NCBI GenBank assembly: GCA_037389465.1 | Contig: JAZARR010000082.1 | Location: 4,824,501-4,888,500 of the forward strand | DNA: 64,000 bases | Direction: 5' to 3' | From: Baylisascaris procyonis | Lineage: Eukaryota > Nematoda > Chromadorea > Rhabditida > Ascarididae | Shown here: positions 49,501-62,269 of the stretch, piece after piece | Position numbering within the stretch: the stretch's first letter is position 1 | Layout: each line of letters begins with the position of its first letter | Notes under the pieces: model-generated | What the model saw: the letters and a program-made list of their open reading frames with translations, nothing else | What the model was told of the DNA's origin: nothing | The model's database searches: none | Position numbers and translations under genes: made by a program

Positions 49501-51803
49501 ATGGTTTTTTTTTCTTTGTATTGCATGCTGCTATGCAACAGAGAGAGTTTCCATTAAAAATTGTAGATTTAAGCAATGACGTGAGTGCGTTTTAATTTGC
49601 CTAATGAACATCTATAGTCTTTATTGCATTGCATTATTATAATATCGATCTCAATTTCTTATATTTCTGGTGTTTTTCTAAGCTTCAGCGCTCGAAATTT
49701 GAATATGTGTGACATGATTATGAAAGAGTACCAGTTCAATTCGTTGAGGTCTGTAGTTCCTGTATCGCTCCTACATTTGCAAATCCCTCTTCAATGGATT
49801 CTCACTTTTTGAAGAAGTTTAGGGTTTGTGGTGTTGACGACGCTTTATCGTCGTTTTCATTGTGTGCTCAGGTGAAAATCTGTAAGGATTAAATGAATTG
49901 TGCTTTTCACATTAGAATCATTGAGTATATCTCTATCTTATATATCCTTTACAATTTCATGTTGTTGTTTCTCGTTGACTTAGTTTTAACTTAACGACAG
50001 AAAAAGTTCGCATCTGATCTTATGCCAGAAGAAGCAGATAGAGCATATGCTTTATTATGATGTTTGATTGATAATAAGCTATTCGTATCGAGTGTACATA
50101 CTATGATCTCCTTGCTCATTCCAAAGCACGTTATAAATTAGATGGCATAAACTGCACAGTGGTTTAGGGCGATATAAACTTCTAACTTCTAAAATTAAGC
50201 ATGCATCTAAGCAATGTCGTATTTTAGTGCAGGCTACTTCAGCTAGAGGACTGGAATTGAGCTGAGTTTTGGCGGATCTGTAGTTTTTGTTGATCCAGGA
50301 CGTTCAGTTGATCGATGTTCTTTCGTCGAACCATATTCTATACACTTCGGCTAACTTTAACGCCTTCACTGTTCTTTAATTTCCGGTTGATCTATACTCA
50401 GTTATACCACTCCGATGTACCAAATGCTGTAATTTATGCTCTATCAGTATACTCACTGATAAGCAGCCAGCGGAATTGAGATGTCTATGATAGAAGAGAA
50501 CAAAAGCCAAAAGGTGAAATTCAAACCTTTAAGCTTATGTGTCTATGAGAATGGAATATTTTTTATGAAAGAGTCAGATTTTCTATAGTTCCAATGAATT
50601 TTTCCATTCTTCGTTCCACTGTTAGCGTTTCAAATTTGCGCTTCTTTACGTTTTGCGAGAAGCGACTATTTAACATAAAATATTCCCGTATCTTCTTAAA
50701 TTTTTAAAAAAACTTTTCTTCGTTCTATCTGCAATATTGGAATGAATTAAGGATAGAGATCGAAAAACAAGAGACTAGAACTTCGATGAACAATGAGATT
50801 AAAAAAATAATTTCGATCGTCCGATGAATAAAATACTGAGAGATCTTTTTTTTGGTTGCATTACGAATCTAATCTATTGTTGCTTTATTTAATTTTTTTT
50901 TTTTATAAAAACTGAATTCACTTTTAAGTTTATAGTTTTCAACTTCATTCGATGTTGAGGAAATTTTTTTCACAAGCGATAAATTACAACAATAAATTTT
51001 ATGTTGAGTTAGCAAGTTTCGAAAATTTCATTTAGTTTCTTCCAACTGTCCATATAAACATGTTGCATTTTGACGTTTTTTTATAAGTTATTTGTTGCAG
51101 CTGCGCTCAATATAGATGGCTTTAATGAAAGAGTCGATTGCATGGCGGCTGCTTTATTGGTTGTTATCTCTATTCTAGTCTGTTTTCGCTCTCAAAACTA
51201 AGAAACACTCAGTCGGTTTTCATACTTTTTTCAAACTGTTATTTTTTTTTAAATTCAAAAATTCACTTAATTCATCTATACGATGAGATACATCGTTTTA
51301 TCTTTCCCCACTCTAAATCTTTTGTACATTAATCGTTTTCTTGACTTTTATGACTCCTTTACTCAGCTTCAGCTTTTTTAATTTTTTATTTGTTTAGTCT
51401 TTTTTATCTAATAACCTCAGCTTTTTTTAATATTCAGAGCTTCAAATATCTATTTTCTAGCAATTTATTTACCTCTTGCACTTCTAAAATGGCTACCATT
51501 TATCCTTTAGGCAGCTGCAAAATTTTTTAAAACCTTGGTTAGTTCACCTCTTAATAATGCGGCCTATGAGAGGCCCAGTGAAATTTCTTCTAAATAAGTT
51601 TTATATGGCTAAAAGAAGGCAACTTTAGATGAAAGCTTGTAGATCACCTAGACTAACTAGTATATATTGATAAGATCGTTGAAACATTTTCTAAACCATA
51701 CTTTTAAAACTTTTTCTATTTCGTTTTTCTATCATTTTTGATCACTGAGAGCCATCGTTCGTGCTTTGATAAAACTTATCAATATTCATTTTTGAGCATA
51801 CAG
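46537..51803. other. Stretch without supported gene
   Basis: Possible intron of a plus-strand gene. Contains the nested inverted repeats, a T- and C-rich block near 48240-48480 and many T-runs. Several plus-strand frames of 62-85 codons (for example 48396-48650) have no homology and are treated as chance. Confidence 0.35.
46874..47013. repeat. Nested inverted repeats
   Basis: Outer arms GCCCGCT (46874-46880) and AGCGGGC (47007-47013); inner arms GAATAGCTCA (46946-46955) and TGAGCTATTC (46992-47001). A 67-codon minus-strand frame (46859-47062) covers the same stretch. Confidence 0.6.
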
Positions 51804-51905
51804 CCGGTTGGCTTAATGAGCAGATGTTGCGAAAAAAATAGCAATAGCACTAGCCCCACTTGGGGCACTTTTGGAATTGCTTGCTTTGCTGTTGGCTTTT
51901 CATAA
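51804..51905 (+). CDS. Candidate terminal exon, small membrane-like peptide
   Basis: After acceptor GAGCATACAG, 33 codons and a TAA: PVGLMSRCCEKNSNSTSPTW then GTFGIACFAVGFS. Contains an NST glycosylation-type site and a hydrophobic end. G+C is about 46 percent. Phase 0, so it could follow the exon at 46435-46536. Another frame of the same stretch is also open, and no family is recognised. Confidence 0.25.
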   Translation, partial: PVGLMSRCCEKNSNSTSPTWGTFGIACFAVGFS

Positions 51906-54610
51906 CCTAAAAGAGCCCAACTGATTTAAGCGTCTCAATGAAGATGGTTGAATGAACGCTACAAAAGTGCACTCATCTCATATGGTGGGAGTTTATGAAA
52001 AGGGGCATATTTATCCTCGATGAGGCAACCCGTATTTTGAATTGAAGGAAAATATTGTGTAAAATTGTGATCTAAGATCAGCAAATCTTTTTTTTTTGAA
52101 TTAATTAATTGTGAAAGATATATTGCAGTTAATCGTTCTAATCATTTCGAAAGCACTTCAGCCGTAACTTGTTGCGTTTATGCATCGCAGGCAACGTTAT
52201 AAGCTGAGAATATACCAATTTCACTAATGGCATATCGTACGCTATGCTAGGCCAGTGTACTTATTGCATCGCTGAACTCAGTAGTAGTAAGTACATGGTC
52301 AAGTGGTTGGTTGAGTGGTACCACGATGTAGGACCTCTAGAGTGCTAAGGACTTCCATAAAAGTATGGAGAATTGAGGACACTCATTGGCTGCCTCATAG
52401 CCCATTCTTTCTATTATCTTCAAATAGTTGAATTATATCTCCCAAGGCTGAAATAAAAAAGAAATTCTAAATCTAGAAGTGATGAACTATGAGCGGAAAA
52501 TTTATACAATGGACATTGTGATGATATATAATGTAAAAGAAGAATTTTTGAGCGAAATCTCAGCGAATATATCCCTTAGAATGTAATCATGAGACACTTT
52601 TGCCTGTAGGCAAATTTGAGTTCCTTTTCATGTGTGGCATTGAAATTTATGGCTTATGAGCTAGAGAGTGGGCTAACGACCAAGCAGATTGTTTGATGCG
52701 TTTTTTGTCGTTTTGTGTGTGTGTGTGTTTTTTTTTTTGTTTTCTACGCATCCGCATTTATATTTGATGCGCGTCTTGATCTTTGCTTTCAAAATTTCTG
52801 CCTCTGTCGGTTTATTAGCTTCATTTATTCAAATATTTTCTTGAAAGTATTAGATACAATGAAATTTTTTTAGTTAATGATTCATATTAAAGACTCACTT
52901 TGTAACTCTTTGAGGGAGAGAAAAGAATTTGAGTCTATATGTTAATGATAACTTTTTTCTTTATTGGCCGTTTCGTGTATTGATCTTTACTCAGACGTTT
53001 AAAGCGAAAAACTGAAAAAGAAACTGAAAAAAGTTTTGTAATTTTCCAGAATTTCTGATCTTATTTTATTCCACTTTTTTTTCTTTCATTTCATGGAAGT
53101 TTATAGAAAACGATAAAATGAAAGCGTTATTTATTTCTACATTTTCTATTTTTTAAAGTACCATTGCTTAAGCTGCTTTTATAAGTGCACGAGGTGTGGT
53201 GTTTTCGCTGCAAGGAATGAATGAGTTCATTGACTATAATCTTTCTTCAATTCTATAGGTAATAGCAGTGAATATACAAATGCGTATATCTATCTGAAAT
53301 GAATTGCTTTCCCAAAACGATACAATTGACAAAATTGAAATAAATAGATATGGCGCATATCACAAGCTGAAAAATTTTTTATTATCTTATATTTTCAAAG
53401 TTTGATGCTTATATTAAGAGCTGATAAAATGAGCTGCTTCAGTGATCGTATTTATAGAATATCGAATACTTATGCAACGTAACGTTGCGGAGTTAAGTTA
53501 ATGTTTTTATTGGAATATTTCCCGAATGATATAATTTATAGCATTCAACGAAAACCTCTTTCATTTTTTTTTTTTTTGAAAATGGCATCAACTTTTTACG
53601 ATTTTGGGGGCGGAAAAATTTTTATTCATTTAGAAGCCTACATGTTTACGATTTTATTGCAATGTTTTGCTCACTATTGCGTTCTTTATCTCATCGCAAA
53701 CGCAATGATCTTTCCGGATGAATTCACACCTCTGCTTAGTCGACCTATTGCTGAGTTAATGCGCTAAATTAATAATCGTCGTGTGGATGTTTGTAAAATT
53801 TGATAGTAAGATCGATTAGATGAATGCAGCATATTTCCTATTGCTAATGTTGGACGATGTTGTGACGTCGGTGCATAAAAGAAAACACCGAGTACATCAG
53901 CAGTGCTCACCTTTCTCACCGTTCCATCATCATATCTATCCAACAATTACCCAACAGAATACCCAACAAATTTCGGAAGCTAATACCCAACATCAATTTT
54001 TGTTGATCGACGGAAAATTGCCCGTAGAGGGGGATAAAGCTGCGAGGTTTGGCTTGCATGCCGAATGCACCGCCATCAGATGTATTGTATCATATATAAA
54101 GTTGATGGATATATTAGCGACATATCCTTGTCTCTTCTACTGTATAACGTTTTGATCTATTAATTTCAAGGAGAGTTTTAAATATTTGAATATATTGAAT
54201 AATCTGCACATTTCTTGCACTGGTCGGATTTTCAAAGTAGACGGCTCTTTTCATTGAGTCAATTAAACAGCGCAGCAATTATTTTACGAGTTCAATTTTT
54301 CTTAATAGCTTATGAAACCGGTTGGTTTGGTGAGTTGATGAGAAGCATACATCGTGACAGCAATTTTGACACGCTTCTCTACTTGCTGAATAAACAGAAA
54401 ATTGCGATGAGGTTATTTGATTGATATTGCACTGAAATTGATGCAGACTCAATTGCTTCGAATAAGGCTGTTTGAGAACTCAACTTTATGATGTCGTTTA
54501 TTTGCTTTCATTTCTCTTTTCACTACATCAACGCCGCATCACTACACATACTCAGTTATTAGCCTTCTGAATTATCACAATTCTAGCATCGACGTTTTCT
54601 TCTCTCTTGC

Positions 54611-54612
<2 letters not shown>

Positions 54613-54672
<60 letters not shown>
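54613..54672. repeat. (AT)30 dinucleotide repeat
   Basis: 60 bp of uninterrupted alternating A and T. Confidence 0.96.
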
Positions 54673-54674
<2 letters not shown>

Positions 54675-57600
54675 CGTGTAATGGCATCCTTATATATTAA
54701 TGAGCAGCTCAGAGAAAGCATACTGCAGTCCAAAAGTAGTTCATCACTATAAAAAAATTGAGTCGTTATTTCGGAACTTTTTTTAGATTTTCTGAAGCAA
54801 ATATTGGATTTATTTTTCAACTAGTGGAAAATTTTGCATAATTTAATGGAAAACTTTACAGAATTCTCCGCCATAAAAAATTTCTGATAAAGAATCGAAA
54901 TTAACACAATAAATGCGAATAGTTTTGTAGGTCTTTATCTTACTTAGTTGGAAAGGGAATGGGTAAGGGAGGCGAGGAAAAGAGCGAAGGATAATTTTTA
55001 AAGATTTTCTTATTGATGATATTTTCCTAGTACCGAAATCATTAAGCAGCAGTTTGATCTGAAACGAGTTTTATATATTAGCATTTTCAGCGAATAGTTA
55101 TTTAACACTCTTTTGTAAATCAAATTCCCCTCATCGTCATCAATTCTAATGCTTTCCTTTCAATAGGCAATTCTTCGCAGAAATGCTGCTCTTTCGATGC
55201 ATCTTGTCTTCACAAGCAAAGTTAATCTATTGCTCAATGTTTTGTGTGCTTTTCATGGAGTTTGCGACTTTGAAATAACACTATCACATCCACTCAACTT
55301 TATTTGCATAGAGCATAATTATACTATACTTGTTGAGGACATCTGGCGCTTTCGATGTGAATTCATTTGATTAATTTACTCTCGACTTCATCTAAGTGCG
55401 CAAAGTGATTAATTTCCGTTTTATTCGCTACGGCTCGAAATTTGATTACGAAAGTTTGAAGTAGATTTTGAAAACTGCTTTGGGAGTGTAAAAATAATCC
55501 GTAATGAGTTGAATGGATAATGGGCAAATGCAATATGACTTTGATTTCGTTAATCAAATTTAATGCATCACTTTCACTTGAAAATAGTTTGTTTCGTTGA
55601 TTTATATGCTTTTTTTTCGTAAAAGTTTCATAAAATACCTCAGCAAGGTGTTCATATTTATTGCTTTAACTCATCTATCCGTTAGTTGAAATTAACGAAC
55701 AGAATAATTGCAATGATTGAATCTGATAGGAAGTGATCTATGCTATTCTATATCCGACAGTAATCTCCTAAATTCTATTGCATTTCGATTAATTACTACG
55801 TTTGGGATCTATAAAACAGTCGTTTGTGCGCTGAGTTTTAATATATAACAAATATTATAATGGTCAATTTGGCATAGGGCCTGAGCATGCAGAGATTAGA
55901 GAAATTGGTCTCACTGAATACATTGAACTAACTTGAGACGTCACTGTTGTGCTTAGGAATACAGGTCTTCTCTATTAAGAGTATAGTTTTTATAATAATT
56001 ACCTTTTAACTAAAGCCTCATATTGCAACCTCATTAAAAATCGAAATGAAATTATGTCAATCCTTTCAAAGAAATTCATTGTAATGGCCGAGGAATCATG
56101 AACATATAAAGCAGAGGCACAAAAAAAAAACTCTAGTGAATTCGTAATTGAAGTGTTTATGTTTCAATTGGCATCGATAGAATATTTAAGTGCACAAAGA
56201 AATAGGGAGAACGAACGTTGATTGAATGGCATGATGAGCATAAAGCTTAGTGAAACGGAAGCACTCTTATTCGCTTGACTGCATTTGCGGCATTTATTCG
56301 GGGTCAACGTATTTTTATCTTGGAAATGCTAATCTTCTAAGAAATCTTTTGTTAGCTTTCAATACGATTCACTTGATTTCATTATTATTTTCACTTAAGT
56401 TTAGCTAGTCAAAATTTCACACTCTATATACTTGTTCTTTTTTTTCTCTTTTTTTTTTCTGAGCATCATCGATGAGTACACTAATCTAGGAATCGGTCAT
56501 ATCGCAAGTGCTAGCAAACTTTCAGAGCATTAGAGGTATTAACATTTCGCTATAAAGGAAGAAAATTCTCATAATTTTTTCATTTACCATCAATTGCTAT
56601 CCGCTTAGTTTTTTTGATGTGTTTGTTCATCTTTCCGTTTGCATACTCATTAAATATCCCTTCGAAAGGTGATTGACAATTAAATTTTTATGATATGCTT
56701 AAGAATATGCATAAAAATTAAAATGATGGATAATTTACGCTATGGTTTGATAAAGTTCAATTCAACGCAATCGCTTTTCTCCATATGAAGCACTCGTTGA
56801 TTGAAAATGATTTCTTCGAGAGTAAAATCGAAAAGACGAATTTACTCTTTTGTTTTCATGTGTTGTTGAAAATATTTCTTTTTCTTTTCATAATTTTAGC
56901 GATAACGTATAAATTTTTTCTACGAATATTCAGAAAACAAATGTGAATGATAGAACAACGATTGCAATAAAATTAGATAGGAATGAGAAGAAAAAATGGA
57001 AAATTGACTTAAGGATTTTCAAATTTTTAGCAAATTAATGTGTATTTTAATTTTCAAAAAATCTATTGCATATTTGAATGAGCGAAAAAATTGAAAGAGT
57101 TTCATTTTCGTCACTCTGAGATAAAATTTCTAACACATATATTGCACTCGAGGGCATATAAACTTGAAGTGGACGAATGTTTTCAGTAAGTAATGTTTTC
57201 AATCATAAAATCGTATCAAAAGCGCAGTATTCTTTATCAATCGCTAATTGCTTATTGCAATGTCATAGCTCATTCCTATGTCACATTTGCACGAATGTGT
57301 GTATATATGTATGCATGTGCGTATTTGTGTATGTGTGTGTCTGCGATATTGATAGAATGCGTTTACAAATGCAACAAAATCTCGTCATTATAGTGTCGTC
57401 GTTTGTATCGACACAAGTTTAATGCAACATTCTTAACGATCGCTTCACATCACTTAATGAGCGTAATTCCACGAATATGTGCATATGCGCATCCTTCATG
57501 TAATCACCTCAAATATGTTCTTGAATTCTTTTCTATTCTAATGAGTAGTGTATCCGACTTGTCTATTTGTTTGTATATAAATATGTAATCATTACATAAA

Positions 57601-58741
57601 AGGTGCCAAAATAAATCCCTACAGATGAGAATTTGAGTTTTTTTTTTTTGAGTACTTAGCAAAGTTTTATAAAAATTCGAACTAAGTAGCCGACAAATCG
57701 GCAAAGTATTATGCGGAAAAGAATTTTCTCCGAAAACGTTGTTGCACATCTTATAAATGGAATATCTCAATTGATATCATTTGAGCATTCGTTCAATTGA
57801 AGCAATTATTATCATTTCAAGACAAGCGGAAAATCTTCTTGTATGTAATTGCATATTCGTTGCAATGTTTTCTAATAAAATTTTAGCAAAAGATTATAAT
57901 TTAATTGAATGAAATGAAATTTTTACGTTGAAATGCTCAAAAATGATAGGGGATCAAATTTAAAAGTATTTCAAATTTAAAAGTATTTCAAACTTGAGAA
58001 ATTGCAATTGCAATCAATTTTGAAGCATTATCGTTGAAATGATCGATTACACCTTTAGAGTTGTTTTATTTCCTATAATTCTCAACTTTGAAATAATTAT
58101 CTGAAATAACTAAAGAGAGAATTTTTTTTTCAAGCTAAAGGTGACGTTGTGTATATTTACATGCTATCGAAACGAGAGAAATTGGTTTTCAAGCATAAAT
58201 TGTCGATGTTAGTGATGCATTTTTATGTCGTTATGATATATTGGTGGCTGTTATATCGTTGGATTTATTTTGAGTGCGACAATATGTTCCGTTCGGCATA
58301 CACACACAAAAAAAAACAACGAACAATTGACGTCTATCGTTCTCTTTCATATAAATTCTTCGGCTTTTACACTATTCCGCAATTACTATAGATAGTTGGT
58401 TCATTGTTAACGTAAGCAAATATGGGAGAAGAGTATCGCCACTTGATAGATAAAAATTATCGGCTGTTCCTTTTAATTTCTTTCAATGTTCTAAAATATT
58501 TGAAAGAGGATGGCAATTATTTAAGAAGGATTGCATTTTTCAACGAGTTTTCTTATTTTCTTATGCAAAAGAATCTCATAATTTCTTTACAATTTTGCAT
58601 ATCGAATTTCCTATTTAAGAGTTGCGTTCTATTTTTATATAATTATGATGTGAGTATGAAATAGCGTTACTAACTTTAATGATAAGATCATAACTTCTTA
58701 TTGATAATTTAATCTTAGGCGATAATTTGTTAAGTTCGACT

Positions 58742-58767
58742 AACTTATCATTTTTAAGTGATAAGTT
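58742..58767. repeat. Perfect 9-bp hairpin, AACTTATCA/TGATAAGTT
   Basis: Arms at 58742-58750 and 58759-58767 with an 8-nt spacer. Each arm contains a GATAA core. More GATAA motifs lie just upstream (58681, 58703, 58721). Confidence 0.85.
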
Positions 58768-61700
58768 TGCAGTACCGAAATTGAGTGTTGTTTCGCTTAA
58801 ACGGTTTACATTAATAGATTATTTCCAACCATTTCTTTCGCATAACATTCGCAACACACAACCGATTTTATTAATTTAGATATATTTCTGAGCATCCAAC
58901 TCTTAAAGATGGCTGCCAACAGCTATGATATTTTTGTAGGTCGTTAAATTTGGCACCTTCGAGAATATTTCGATGAAATCTGCAGCACTTTTTTGTTCGT
59001 TTTTTCTCTTCCTTCTCCTGCCTATAAGCTCCCTTCCATCCCTCTGCTCGTTGAAATTATGGAGGATCGGGCACCTTTTCAATAATGGTCAGTCTGATCT
59101 TCCATTCCTTTCGAAATATGATGCAAATTTCATGAAACAGATAAGACGACCTATATTGAAAGCTAATCATTACTGTCGTTGCAAAGTTCATAAGGCATTT
59201 TATATCTCAATGATTTGTTATGCGTATTGATTGCTTTTTTTTTTTTTAAATTGATTCGCAATACACTAGATCATTATTTGTTTGTTCTTTATTATTGCAT
59301 ATAATGTTATTTAAACTTTTTGAAATCGCATTGAATGCATTTAAATTGTACGCTATTTCAGAGGCGCTCAATATTTGATGAATGCCATTGTGCATAGCTA
59401 CGATCACAATCTTATACCCTATTCTTGTGTATACCGCTGAGGTATTAGTAGTAGATGATCTACGAAACATCTAAGAGGGAAAGCAGTGGTCCTGAAGATG
59501 CTTGTCTAAATGAATTTTTGAAGTTTTAAATAAGAGTATATTTTTATGCTTTTCATGAAACTGAAGTGAAATAAAATAAAATTTAGTGCTTAGTTATTTA
59601 ATTTGTAGAAAAGAAATAGCTCAGTGCGCTATGCTCAAAGTTTTTGTGCATGCTTTTAGTTAGAGAAGGTTGTCTTCTCAGAGACCCAAAAGACTTTCAG
59701 GAAAAATATGCTCTCAGCAAGAAAAAATTCAACAATTTTGTTACACGAGAAAGCCATCTTTATTTATTTGCGCTTAAAATTATAGGAATAGCAGAGGAAT
59801 TTTGAGGAAACTATTCCGAGAATGCAAATTTTGAAGGGATAATTGAGAAAAATCGATGAGTAATTCGTTAGCCGAACGTTGTTAGAATTTCCATTCATTT
59901 TCATATATGCTATATTGCAACCTTTTCCCAAGCGTTTTCCCTGCGCTAACCTTTTGCCAATCTTTTATTACTCGATGCCTCTAACTTCCTAGCTGAATGA
60001 TGCATGATCATTGGCTTTATATTACAGTATCGTTTGGTGGTTCTGAATGATAAGTTTAAAAAGACGTGTTCAAAGATATGTGTGAAAATGTGCATAGATG
60101 AAGTGGACAAAAAAGCAGCAAAAAACACATTAGAGAGGCTTTATTTCTTTGAATACTGTGTTTGCATGAAAAGAAGTTTCTTTGTTATGAAAGCATCTTC
60201 TTTCTAGAATGCAGCTTTCAATTTCATAATACAAAAATAAAATCTCTAGACTTCATTCGAGCATTAATCGCTATTCTATTACAAAACTACCTATGCGATA
60301 ATAAAGTTGATAATTATCAACGATTTCAAGCTTCGATATTTTCTTTTAAACGATAAATGAACTCTTTTACATTTAGAGCAATTGTCATACGTTATTATTT
60401 GATATATGTGACATTTGAGAGGTTACTATTCTCAAGAGTATTGCAATAATAAGACTGTAGTTGTCCCTAAGGAATTTAGTGACATTAAAAATAGCACTCA
60501 AAGAAGGATCTAAATGATGACTAAAATGTATTCAATACTACTTCATGAGTGAATTTTTCGTATCTAGCTTATTTATAGCAGCCAGATGTTCGTTTAATGT
60601 GTGAAAATTTAATGCAAATTTAAGCATTCCGATAATTACTCGCAAACGACACCGTCGAATGGCGTTTTTAAGTGAAAAAACCCGATTAATGAGGTGCATC
60701 GAGAATACTTCTAACATTTTGCCTATTTTGTTATGCATGGCATTGGCAAAGTACGAGTGCAGCTATATAGGACTAGTTGACTGATGTTGATTGCATCGAA
60801 GAAAACTTTAAATGTGTGCTATAGAAACTCGATCCTCCCTTACTTTCAATTAGTAACCTCGTTCAACTATAGTTCTTTCCAGGAACGGATAGCAATTGTT
60901 ATGAGCTCCCCATGATTCTGCGCATCACGTTTCGACTAAGGCAAAGTACTTCAAGATGGCAGCAATCACTGTTTTCCGATCTTTCTCTATCACTAATTAT
61001 CTGTGATCCGTTCAAACCATCAGAGAAACTGAAAAATCTTCACCCACCGAATATATTCTAATTTGAAGATTTTCTGTAGCCCAAAAATCCAAAAATTTAT
61101 AAAAACGACTATTGCGGTAATTAAATGAAGATGTGGAAAAATTTCTTAGGAGACAGTTTAGTGAAGTAAGTTAAATGGTAATATGTAAGAGGCATATTTT
61201 CATTATTCACGATGAGAAATGAGCATATGTCGCGCTATGCAACATCTTTGTTATACTCAGGATTGCACGTCTGAAACGTAGGCGAACACAGTTTAGAAAT
61301 ATAGAAATGCATTAAAATAAATCCAGAATAATCACAACTGTGAGGCTTAAGAATAGAATGAACTATAGTAGCATATTTCATTTCTGTCACATTCTCGTTA
61401 ACAATGCTTCCAAAATAAAGTCATTGATTTGATAATAGTATAACAATTTTTTGATTATGACCATATAATGTGTCGAGTAGAGATGAAAAATCAATTTATG
61501 CTGACGTTTTGACTTTTTAAGGCATAATAATATACTTCGGTAATAAACCATGTATAATCAACTCGCACTAGGAAATCAATCACCACAACCCATCCATTCA
61601 TTAGATATTTATTTCTTTAAATAGCTATGATGCTTGAAAATCACATAGTGGTTGGAGGCAGTCGTGGCAGTGATAACGATGGGTCAATTGTGTTGTCATC

Positions 61701-61886
61701 TCCAGCACTAACGCTTGAAGCACAATCATAATGGCATTTGTCTAGTGAAACTTTGAGGCTTCCGAAACGCCCTCTTTACCATCTCCTCATCAGTAAAAAG
61801 TGTGCATTCAATAGCGTTTATCACGAATGCAATGCTTTGTTAAGAAGTTATCGAGATTTAAGCAAAGGCTGTTTTTTCATCTCAGA

Positions 61887-61985
61887 TGGGCAACGATCAA
61901 TCCGCGGTATCGGCACCTGTAACTCCAACACCTCCATTGGTTGATGTCGGTCGACGAAGCCTTGACACATCACTTGTAAGAAAGG
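61887..61985 (+). CDS. Candidate N-terminal exon with myristoylation-type start
   Basis: Preceded by a strong acceptor (TTTTTTCATCTCAG) and closed by donor GTATAA after AAG. 33 codons, phase 0: MGNDQSAVSAPVTPTPPLVD then VGRRSLDTSLVRK. MGxxxS is the N-myristoylation consensus, so a membrane-associated cytoplasmic protein would fit if this is the true start. G+C is about 53 percent, the highest of any candidate exon here. Upstream stretches (61627-61860) are open in several frames on both strands and could hold 5' exons. Product not recognised; the remainder may lie beyond the right edge. Confidence 0.5.
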
Positions 61986-62221
61986 TATAATTTCCTCGTC
62001 GCATTTTTATTCGTCATTTTCTCTTCATGAAGTCGATATGCACTGTTTGTTCTGGCAAGTCTTTTACATAAATAAACTGACATATATGCGACAATTTATC
62101 ATCTTTTATAGTCTATCATGTTGTTGACTCGATTCGATTGTATGAGTGAAAAGTTGGCCAAGAATTTGTCATTCTGCCAAAATTTTGACGGCAAATTGTC
62201 GACGGTCTCATTGTATTTCAG

Positions 62222-62269
62222 CGTCAATTGCGGACGTTTGAAAACAGCGACAACGAAAAAAAAAATTGA
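62222..62269 (+). CDS. Candidate second exon after the MGNDQS exon
   Basis: Acceptor TCATTGTATTTCAG, then in the matching phase 0 RQLRTFENSDNEKKN and a TGA. If joined to the previous exon it would give a 48-residue protein. The stop lies in an A-rich stretch, so it could also be a chance acceptor. Confidence 0.25.
   Translation, partial: RQLRTFENSDNEKKN

Larger units (their letters stand above)
51906..61886. other. About 10 kb without supported gene
   Basis: AT-rich. Contains a G+C-richer block at 53840-54110 open on both strands, an (AT)30 tract, TG/TA-rich DNA near 57290-57345, a tandem 17-bp duplication (AAATTTAAAAGTATTTC) near 57957-57990 and a hairpin at 58742-58767. The MGNDQS exon follows immediately at its right end. 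Confidence 0.4.

Noticed and set aside
57177..57422. 81-codon plus frame with a Cys/Val/Tyr-rich run
   Set aside because: The run is a TG/TA simple repeat.
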